Positions 1-6,775 of a DNA stretch of 10,741 nt are shown in pieces. Under the pieces are notes generated by a model. The model had not been told where the DNA came from. It ran no database searches and saw only the letters and a list, made by a program, of their open reading frames with translations. Made by a program: the position numbers and the translations under genes. Numbering within the stretch: the stretch's first letter is position 1; each line of letters starts with the position of its first letter. Origin of the DNA: an uncultured Clostridia bacterium (GTDB taxonomy: Bacteria; Bacillota; Clostridia; HGM11327); assembly GCA_905210525.1 (NCBI GenBank), contig CAJLXE010000039.1:1-10741 (forward strand), written 5' to 3'.

Positions 1-2
1 AT

Positions 3-86
3 TTAAACACTGCCGACAGTATCGGGCATAAATTTATAAAACTAAAGAAAAAACAATCCACACGTGATGTTTACAAAAGTGTTTAA
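3..86 (+). CDS. Possible C-terminal end of an upstream gene (partial)
   Basis: One frame is open from the window edge to a TAA at 84-86, giving 27 codons that end in ...STRDVYKSV. The other two forward frames stop within the first 31 bases. The stretch is basic and hydrophilic (IKLKKKQ), which would suit a protein C-terminus. It stops 30 bp before the ATG of the exporter gene, a spacing like that between the later operon genes. No family can be recognised from so short a piece. In A/T-rich DNA an open frame of this length can occur by chance, so this is only a candidate. If real, it would be the preceding gene of the same operon. Confidence 0.35.
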   Translation, partial: LNTADSIGHKFIKLKKKQSTRDVYKSV

Positions 87-116
87 CTGTAAATATCCGC
101 AAAAAAAGGAGCGCTC

Positions 117-1910
117 ATGAAGCTTTACATTAAATCAATAGCATATTCCTTAAAATTAATATATAAATCAACGAAATTTACGATAGGGTTGTATTTTATT
201 TTGAAAATTATACTTTCTACCGTACCGCTGGTAAATACATATATAATAAAATGCATATTTGATCTGCTTTCGGTAAGACAACCGGATATTACGCAGCTTT
301 CTATGTATATAGCATTATATGTTGCGGTTCTGATAGTGTCGAATGCGCTTAATTCATTTAACGGCATAATACACGATGGCATTTATAAAAAAGCCGATCA
401 TGAATATGAAAAACAATTACTCTATAAATTGACTGATTTACCTATGTCAGTAATAGATTCGTCGTGGGGCAAGGATGCAACAAACGAAGTAAGACGTGTA
501 AAGGGTGACGTTTTACATTCGGCGGACGGCTTGATAGACATAATTGCAAAATTTTATACGTTTACCGTGGCGTTTATTGTTATCGCAAAATTTGATATTG
601 TTTTTTCGGCAATATTTTTGATGCTTACAATTCCCGGTATATTGGTTGACATTATATGGGATTCAAAAATGGTAGACTTACAGATCAGGACTGCACCTGA
701 TATGAGAAAATTCAGCTATTACCGTTGGATGCTTACGGATGCGGGTCCTGCTAAAGACGTTAGGATGTATGATCTTACGGCAAGTATTAAAACACGTCAT
801 GATGAAGAAAAAAATAAATTCAGAGACATAAATAAACAGCTCGATAAAAAAAGACTGTTAGGTTGGTTGCTTGCGGAAATAATAAGACGCAGCGGCGAAA
901 TTGCTTTTACAGTGTTTGTTATAACAAAAGCCGTAAAAGGTGAAATTGGTATAGGTGATATAACGTTGTATATAGGCTACTCGGTTACAGCAGGCGATTC
1001 TTTTCAATCGGCTGTTTCTGCGCTTTTTATGAGTTACAGGCGTATTACGAAATTAATGAAGCATTTTTATGAATTTATGGCTTTGGAAGATCAATCGGAG
1101 AATGTCTGCCGCAGAAATCTTTGTGATTTTGAATCGCTCGAATTCCGGAATGTATATTTCAAATATCCCATGACGGAAACCTATGTTCTGCAAGGGGTTG
1201 ATTTTATACTTAAAAAAGGCGATAAAATGTCTATTGTGGGAATTAACGGCTCCGGCAAATCAACCATTGTAAAGCTTATACTTGGGTTGTATAAAATAAA
1301 TTCAGGCATAATACTGATTAACGGACATCCTATGGAAGAATACGACATAAAAGATGTAAGAAAGCTTTTTTCGGTATTGTTTCAGGGATTTGTTCAGTAT
1401 CCGCTTACATTGCGTGAAAACATTGCGCTGTCAGATATAGAGAAAGATACGGATAATGATGAGGCGGTCGTTTCGGCTATGAAAAAATCAGGTGTTTATG
1501 ATGAGATAGAAAGTAAGCTCAACCATGGACTTGATTCTTATATGACGCGTCAGTTTGATGAAGAAGGCGTGGAATTATCAAGAGGGCAGTGGCAGAAGAT
1601 TGCTTTGGCAAGAGCGTATTATAAAGATGCGCCGATAGTGATTTTTGACGAACCGTCAGCCGCACTTGACGCGGAAGCAGAGGACAGGATATTCCGCAAT
1701 TTTGACGAAGTTTCCGGTGATAAGACGTGCATAATGATATCTCACAGAATTTCAAGCGCGAGAATGTCTAACGTTATACTGGTACTTGACGGCGGCAGAA
1801 TTACAGAGATCGGCAATCACGAAGAGCTTTTGCAGAAAAACGGACTGTATTCAAAATTGTATAATCTGCAAAAACAAAAATATACGATGAAAGAGGATGC
1901 GGTTATATGA
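117..1910 (+). CDS. ABC exporter half-transporter (fused membrane and ATPase domains)
   Basis: This 597-residue protein has a complete exporter layout: an N-terminal membrane domain of about six hydrophobic segments (roughly residues 22-44, 61-80, 141-158, 160-180, 253-272 and 276-300) followed by an ATPase domain from about residue 340. Walker A is GINGSGKST (375-383), the Q-loop is LFQGF, the signature is LSRGQWQ (487-493), Walker B is VIFDEP with D511 and E512, and the H-loop is H543. All catalytic residues are present, so it should hydrolyse ATP. The signature carries Arg in place of the second position Gly of LSGGQ. The LSxGQWQ form is common in LanT/NisT-like peptide exporters, but there is no N-terminal C39 peptidase, so any cargo would need processing elsewhere. 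The ATG follows AGGAG at 107-111 with ideal spacing. The stop overlaps the next gene by ATGA. Peptide cargo is inferred, not shown; lipid or drug export is possible. Confidence 0.93.
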   Translation: MKLYIKSIAYSLKLIYKSTKFTIGLYFILKIILSTVPLVNTYIIKCIFDLLSVRQPDITQLSMYIALYVAVLIVSNALNSFNGIIHDGIYKKADHEYEKQLLYKLTDLPMSVIDSSWGKDATNEVRRVKGDVLHSADGLIDIIAKFYTFTVAFIVIAKFDIVFSAIFLMLTIPGILVDIIWDSKMVDLQIRTAPDMRKFSYYRWMLTDAGPAKDVRMYDLTASIKTRHDEEKNKFRDINKQLDKKRLLGWLLAEIIRRSGEIAFTVFVITKAVKGEIGIGDITLYIGYSVTAGDSFQSAVSALFMSYRRITKLMKHFYEFMALEDQSENVCRRNLCDFESLEFRNVYFKYPMTETYVLQGVDFILKKGDKMSIVGINGSGKSTIVKLILGLYKINSGIILINGHPMEEYDIKDVRKLFSVLFQGFVQYPLTLRENIALSDIEKDTDNDEAVVSAMKKSGVYDEIESKLNHGLDSYMTRQFDEEGVELSRGQWQKIALARAYYKDAPIVIFDEPSAALDAEAEDRIFRNFDEVSGDKTCIMISHRISSARMSNVILVLDGGRITEIGNHEELLQKNGLYSKLYNLQKQKYTMKEDAVI

Positions 1911-3686
1911 AACAAGTCGGCAATGGAATTTATCATATAATAAAAAATATTTGTTTCGCTGTAAAAATAAGTTATTGTGCGTCAAAAAAATATTTTTGTG
2001 CAAAAAGCGCACTTATGCTTGTTGCAACGGCAGTTCCGCTTGTTACAATACGGTTATGGAAAGAAATTCTTAACGGTATTTCATCGGGGGCAGGCGATAT
2101 TTCTGCTGTTGCTGTATATTTGGCGGCATATCTCTGTATACAGTTTGCTGTATATCTTGCAGCAAAAATAGGGGGATATATAAACATGAGGTACTGGGAC
2201 GAAATCACTTTTTATATAGACGGAATAATGATAGAAAAAACATCCAAAATGGATCTCATGTTTTTTGATTCTGCGGATATGAACGATAAACTGAGCAATG
2301 CAAGAAGTAATTTTGATATACTGCATTCAATGCCGCCTTTGGTGTTCAATATAATATCGGAGATTATTACTATTGTAACGACTGTTGCAATAGTGTCCGC
2401 ATATAAATGGTGGAATAATTACGGTTTTGCTGTTGATACCTTCTGTTGTTTACGAACAAAGGTACAATAAAAAAAGGTATCAGATGAATAAAGAGCAAAT
2501 TCGAGATAATCGAAAAATGGGATATGCCGAAGGAGCGTTTTTTGACAACGGCACACAGTTTGAAATAAAGCTGAACGGTATAGGAAATTATTTTATAGAA
2601 AAATATACATCTATCTGGAAAAAACTGTTTAAAATAAACCGGAAAGCGGATATATCTCATATAATTCGGAGTTCGTTTTTGGGATTGATAAACATTTTTT
2701 CTGAGGTTATGGTATTGTTTGTTTCTGTAAACGATGTTGTTTCCGGCAGTATGCTGATAGGTGACTTACAATATAATATCAGTATGGTATCAAGGCTGAG
2801 GAGTCAGGCAAGCAAGCTTTTTACCGATGTGAACGGCCTTATGCTTAATAATGAACGAATCAATGAATTGCAGGAGTTTATGAGCATATGTCCGGAGATA
2901 GAAAAAAGCGGAACATTAATTCCAAAGGACAATCCGAAAATAGAATTTTCTCATGTGTATTTTAAATATTATAATACAGATCGGTATGTTTTGAATGATT
3001 GCTCATTTGTGATTGAGTCGGGTGAAAAAATCGGGCTTATAGGTTTAAACGGCGCAGGCAAATCTACTATTATAAAGCTTATGTTCAGATTTTATGATCC
3101 CGAAAGTGGAGAAATAAAGCTTGACGGAATAAATATAAAGGAATACGACGTTTATGCTGTAAGACGTGTTTTTGGAGTGCTGTTTCAGGATTATGTCACA
3201 TACTGTCTGCCTTTAAGGGAAATAATAGCTCTTTCCGATTTTGAAAACAGGTATGATGATGAACGCCTTAAATATGCGGCTGATATAAGCGGTGTAAGCA
3301 GAATAATCAGCAAGTGGGAGGACGGATTTGACAGTGTGCTCGGAAGATATTATACCGATAACGGTAAAGATTTATCAGGCGGACAGTGGCAGCTTGTGTC
3401 GCTGGCGCGGGCATATTTCAGGGACACTCGGTATATGGTGCTGGATGAGCCGTCAGCGGCGCTTGACCCCATATCCGAGGACAGAATATTTGAACAGCTT
3501 TATCATCTGAGCGAAGGTAAGGCATCTGTTACAATTTCACACAGACTTTCCAATACAACGCTTGCGGATAAAATACTTGTGCTTGATGACGGGAAAATCA
3601 TAGAACAGGGCTCGCATTTTGAACTTCTTAAACAAGGCGGAAAATATGCGCATTTGTTTAATCTTCAGGCAGAGAAGTATAAATAA
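1907..3686 (+). pseudogene. Second ABC exporter half-transporter, split by a +1 frameshift
   Basis: The gene starts at ATG 1907, overlapping the previous stop as ATGA with AGAGG at 1892-1896. Its first frame ends at 2470 (187 codons). A second frame, open from 2394, continues to the TAA at 3684-3686. Removing one A of the AA at 2414-2415 joins KWW (ending at residue 169) to IITVLLLIPSVVYEQ and yields a 592-residue exporter, nearly the length of its neighbour. Membrane segments precede the break (about residues 33-52, 66-90 and 146-165) and the fourth would span it. In joined numbering the ATPase has Walker A GLNGAGKST from 379, LSGGQWQ from 489, DEP at 513-515 and H545, all intact. It is a paralog of the upstream gene (shared VYFKY, IALSD, DEPSAALD) and probably its heterodimer partner. 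As written, the product would be truncated within the membrane domain. A separate start at TTG 2427 has no convincing ribosome binding site and would lack half the membrane domain. Confidence 0.85.
2408..2426 (+). other. Frameshift site in the second exporter gene
   Basis: The two reading frames can exchange only between the upstream-frame-2 stop (TAG at 2391-2393) and the frame-1 stop at 2468-2470. Best protein continuity is obtained just after TGGTGG (2408-2413), where one extra A in AATAATT shifts the frame. There is no long homopolymer, no slippery heptamer and no obvious pause structure, so programmed frameshifting is not supported. Mutation or sequencing/assembly error are the likelier explanations. 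Confidence 0.7.
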
Positions 3687-3716
3687 AACGGTCCGGCATA
3701 CAGAAAGGAATTACAT

Positions 3717-5180
3717 ATGGATGAATTATTAAGTTCAATTCTTTTTATTGAGAATGCGGATAAAAGCAATCCGCGTATAAGTGATGATACGTTTTCCGAT
3801 GTTATGCTCAATAAAATAACCGAAAGTGAAAATCTCATGTATTTATCTTGTTATTGTACGTATAACGAGATAAAATACAGGCATGAGATTTTTGAAGACC
3901 TTCTTAATAAGGGTATGTATGATTCATTCAAAACACTTGACAATATGCTGTCGGCGCTTTATCAGAGCTATGACGCTTTTGAAGCGGCGGAGTACAGATA
4001 TGCAAGAATACTTTGCGCGTACAACGTATGTGAACATTACTGTAATGTTTACAATTATATTATGGACATAAACTCGGATAGCTTTTTTATTGTGCGTCTG
4101 AAAAATTGTCTGGAGCGTATGCATGAATCGGTTTACTGCATTGAAAGCAGTCTGAAAGAGTACAGTGAGATTTGTAAGCGCATAAAACGGTGCAAGCTTT
4201 ATATTTCGGGCGATTGGTGCAATGCTTATCCTGTCCATGAAGAAAATTTGTTGTGCAAACGCGGAAAATTTGAGGAATACAGCAGAGCTTTGGAATGGGA
4301 AAGTGAGAAAGCTTATCATAAGAATTTGAGGATAAATGAAACTCTTGTTTCGTGCATTAATGTATCATATAAAGATGAGTTGCTTAAATTGTCTGTTTTT
4401 TGCGATAAATTTGTTAAAATGTTAAACAAAAACATCATAAACTGCCGTTCTGAAATACGTTTTTATCTTGCAATATGCAATATTGTAAGGACGTTGCAGA
4501 AACGTGGCATACCGTTCTTTCTGCCGGAAATAAATAATTCAAAACGTTTTGTTGTGCGTGATGCTTATGACATTACGCTTACTTACCTCAAAGATGTAAA
4601 AGCTGTACCGAATGATGTGGAGTTCAATAAAAACAACGGGCAGTTTTTTCTTACAGGAGCAAACGGCGGAGGTAAAACTACCTATTTACGTGCGGTATGC
4701 ATAAATCTTATATTCGGGACTGCCGGCTGTCCGGTATTCGGAACGTTTGCCGAAGTTTATCCTTTTAACCGTATTTATACGCATTTTCCGACGACAGAAA
4801 GAATTGATACGGGAAGATATGAGGAAGAAACTGAAAGAGTAAATAAAATTATATCGGAAGCGGCTTCGGATGACTTTATATTTTTTAATGAAACATTTTC
4901 CGGTACAAATATGCAAAAAGGTACCGAAAAGGCGTTGGATGTTGCACGAAAAATCAGAGATAAAAATGCATATATGCTTTTTGTGACGCACTTTCGCGGA
5001 GTTGCGGATTCGGATTTCCCGTTGCTTACAACAGAGATCTGCGAAAATGATGATTCTGCACAGAGAACATATAAAATAGTTCGCAGTAAAACGGTAAAAA
5101 GCTCATATGCACATGATATATTGAAAAAATACGGACTTTCAAGAGAAGCTTTGGAAGAAAGGTTCGGTGATATATTTTGA
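3717..5180 (+). CDS. MutS-type ATPase, short form lacking mismatch-recognition domain (first of pair)
   Basis: This 487-residue protein has a C-terminal MutS ATPase domain (about residues 270-487) behind a largely helical region like the MutS core/lever domains (for example NEIKYRHEIFEDLL near residue 50). Walker A is TGANGGGKTTYLR (P-loop 314-322), close to MutS TGPNMxGKSTYLR. Walker B reads FIFFNETFSGTN with N391 and E392, where MutS has Asp-Glu. The T-H of the switch is T424-H425. A GRYEEE motif (366-371) sits where MutS has its STFxxEM segment. There is no room for MutS domain I (the Phe-x-Glu mismatch reader) or domain II, and no Smr domain as in MutS2, so ordinary mismatch repair is unlikely. 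No membrane segments or signal peptide are seen, so it is probably cytoplasmic. The ATG has AAAGGA at 3704-3709 and starts 30 bp after the exporter gene. The actual role is unknown. Confidence 0.88.
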   Translation: MDELLSSILFIENADKSNPRISDDTFSDVMLNKITESENLMYLSCYCTYNEIKYRHEIFEDLLNKGMYDSFKTLDNMLSALYQSYDAFEAAEYRYARILCAYNVCEHYCNVYNYIMDINSDSFFIVRLKNCLERMHESVYCIESSLKEYSEICKRIKRCKLYISGDWCNAYPVHEENLLCKRGKFEEYSRALEWESEKAYHKNLRINETLVSCINVSYKDELLKLSVFCDKFVKMLNKNIINCRSEIRFYLAICNIVRTLQKRGIPFFLPEINNSKRFVVRDAYDITLTYLKDVKAVPNDVEFNKNNGQFFLTGANGGGKTTYLRAVCINLIFGTAGCPVFGTFAEVYPFNRIYTHFPTTERIDTGRYEEETERVNKIISEAASDDFIFFNETFSGTNMQKGTEKALDVARKIRDKNAYMLFVTHFRGVADSDFPLLTTEICENDDSAQRTYKIVRSKTVKSSYAHDILKKYGLSREALEERFGDIF

Positions 5181-6535
5181 AACATGATTTGTTGTTTTGC
5201 AATGACTGTCATAAGGTTGGAGAAACAGACGTAAATTTCACGGAAAATTTTGACCTGAAAACATTATTCGGCAGATTTTCGACAGATGCCGAAAATCTCA
5301 ATTATTTTATTGATGTTTTACTTAATCCTCTTACCGATGCGGATGAAATAAATTACAGGCGTGAAATTCTGGATGACTTTCAGAAAAATCCGGATATGTT
5401 GATGAAACTGGAAAGAGTTTTTAAAAATCTTGTTTTATTGAAAAATAAAAACATACGCGAGCGTGCAATGGGGATAGGCGGAAGAATAGAAACCGTTCTC
5501 AGTAGAAATGCACAGTGTCTTAAAAATCTCCTCATAGAATTGAAGATCGGTGCAGGTATTGTTTCCCGTATGACCGCACAATCACGCGGTTTGAAAAAGC
5601 TTATTGACCGTATGCGCGAAATAGAGCATAGTTCGGATATTGAAAATATGATATTGCAATGCAGTGAATTTGCTTGTGAGAAAAAGGATAATAATTATGT
5701 TTTGCTTATAAAAATAAATGAAACCGCCAAGATATGCGACATAGATATAGTCTGTGACGAAGCGGGCTTCAAGATTAACGGCGCAAAGAACGCAATTTTC
5801 AATCCTCACAATGAAGAATACAGCGGTTATGCGATGAAATATATTGCAGATAAGCTTTTTGATACGGAGAAAAATATATACAACGAATTTGACGGAATGA
5901 TAAGACAGTTGTCGTTCTATGATATTGCTTTGAGGTATATAGGATATATAAAAAACAAAGGGTATCCGTTTTGTCTGCCGGATATTAATTCTGCGGGGGA
6001 AACGGTAATATATTCGTTGTATGATGCGGTGCTGTGCGTATCTGTTGCAAATGTTGTTTCGAACGATGTGCTGTGTATGGAACACGGTTCTGTTATTTAC
6101 GGTGAGAACAACAGCGGTAAAACGGTTTACCTGCGTTCGTTGGGACTTGCTCAGATTATGTTTCAGGCGGGCCTTCCCATAATAGCTCAATCCGGATCCA
6201 TGCCTGTAAGAAGAGGAATATATTCTTTGTTTTCTTCGCCTGAAAATTACAATGCTCAGGATATTTCGGGAAGATTTGAGGATGAAGCAAGAGGTATCAA
6301 AGAATTTTTCGACAAGATAGATAAAGATTCACTTGTTCTGCTTAACGAACCGTTCCAGACTACCGACTATGATGAAGGAAGCGAATGTCTTTACTACATA
6401 TTGAAGTCCGTCAGTGCTATGGGAGCAACATGGTTTATGGTGACGCATTTGCAGCAGCTTGTGGAAAGGTTTGAATATGAGGGCTCTGCTAAGTTGATAA
6501 AAATGACTTCGGAACATACTATCGATGTCAGATAA
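5177..6535 (+). CDS. MutS-type ATPase, short form (second of pair)
   Basis: This 452-residue protein is a paralog of the preceding one: both share EI(N/K)YR(R/H)EI near the N-terminus, G-x-PF-x-LP-(E/D)-IN before the ATPase domain, NDV, a GxNxxGKTxYLR P-loop and GR(Y/F)E(E/D)E. Walker A is GENNSGKT (309-316), Walker B is LVLLNEP with N390 and E391, GRFEDE is at 365-370 and the T-H pair is T423-H424. The N-terminal part (LNYFIDVLLNPLTDADEINYRREILDDF) resembles the start of the MutS core domain. Domain I and Smr are absent. The start is TTG at 5177, overlapping the previous stop as TTGA. The nearby ATG at 5184 is in another frame that stops after 16 codons, so TTG is the best choice, with AAAGG (5158-5162) or GGTGA (5166-5170) upstream. 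Two non-identical subunits encoded back to back suggest an asymmetric dimer like MutS-alpha. Function is not known. Confidence 0.86.
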   Translation: MKHDLLFCNDCHKVGETDVNFTENFDLKTLFGRFSTDAENLNYFIDVLLNPLTDADEINYRREILDDFQKNPDMLMKLERVFKNLVLLKNKNIRERAMGIGGRIETVLSRNAQCLKNLLIELKIGAGIVSRMTAQSRGLKKLIDRMREIEHSSDIENMILQCSEFACEKKDNNYVLLIKINETAKICDIDIVCDEAGFKINGAKNAIFNPHNEEYSGYAMKYIADKLFDTEKNIYNEFDGMIRQLSFYDIALRYIGYIKNKGYPFCLPDINSAGETVIYSLYDAVLCVSVANVVSNDVLCMEHGSVIYGENNSGKTVYLRSLGLAQIMFQAGLPIIAQSGSMPVRRGIYSLFSSPENYNAQDISGRFEDEARGIKEFFDKIDKDSLVLLNEPFQTTDYDEGSECLYYILKSVSAMGATWFMVTHLQQLVERFEYEGSAKLIKMTSEHTIDVR

Positions 6536-6681
6536 ATTGCGTTAAGCGTCTTTTAAAAATATTCATTGAAACCTGAAATTGCGTTTTGCCGATTTTGCGT
6601 TGAAAAGAGCCCGTTTTCAGGGTTTTGTATGCGAAAAATTAAAAGTTAACAAAAAATTATATAAAATAATGTTAAAGAATA

Positions 6682-6710
6682 TTTACATTTCGGCGCAAAC
6701 GTGGTAAAAT
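6682..6710 (+). promoter_or_regulatory. Sigma-A-type promoter with extended -10 for the pyruvate oxidoreductase gene
   Basis: TTTACA (6682-6687, five of six matches to TTGACA) and TAAAAT (6705-6710) are separated by exactly 17 bp. TG at 6702-6703 sits one base before the -10 box, giving the extended -10 form. Transcription would begin near 6717 and give a leader of about 59 nt. This fits a strongly expressed fermentation gene transcribed separately from the upstream operon. Confidence 0.72.
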
Positions 6711-6763
6711 AATATTATAGGATATTTTATATTCTCTTAAGGACAAAAATTAAAATTAAATAC

Positions 6764-6769
6764 AGGAGA
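6764..6769 (+). promoter_or_regulatory. Ribosome binding site deciding the start of the pyruvate oxidoreductase
   Basis: AGGAGA lies 6 bp before the ATG at 6776. The resulting N-terminus (MVRKKISMDGNTAAAH) aligns at the same residue number with the DGNTA motif of known pyruvate:ferredoxin oxidoreductases, so the start is well fixed. Confidence 0.8.
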
Positions 6770-6775
6770 AAAAAC

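Larger units (their letters stand above)
6536..6775 (+). other. Intergenic region between the ABC/MutS operon and the pyruvate oxidoreductase gene
   Basis: The 240 bp hold no gene that can be supported. The longest forward candidates (ATG at 6629 and 6668) are very short and have no ribosome binding site. The first part carries only a weak hairpin (about 6604-6626, GCCC paired with GGGT and two G-T pairs) without a clean T-run, so a terminator for the upstream operon is uncertain. The second part is strongly A/T-rich and contains the promoter and about 59 nt of leader for the next gene. Confidence 0.7.

Noticed and set aside
70..96. Possible promoter TTTACA before the first exporter gene
   Set aside because: The nearest A/T-rich -10 candidates (TAAATA, AAATAT) sit only 14-15 bp away, and the region overlaps a possible upstream coding end.
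2427..3686. Independent ABC ATPase gene starting at TTG 2427
   Set aside because: No ribosome binding site is present, and the frame continues smoothly from the upstream membrane domain once one base is removed.
5582..6190. Long open frame on the minus strand inside the second MutS-like gene
   Set aside because: It is fully contained in a gene with clear MutS motifs, matches no known domain and has no supporting start site; a shadow frame.
6604..6626. Hairpin that could terminate the ABC/MutS operon
   Set aside because: The stem has only about seven pairs with two G-T pairs and is followed by GTATGCG instead of a T-run, so it is too weak to call.
6635..6652. Rex-like redox operator upstream of the oxidoreductase (TTAACAA half-site)
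   Set aside because: Only the right half matches; the left half is AAAATTA with poor agreement at the required 4-bp spacing.
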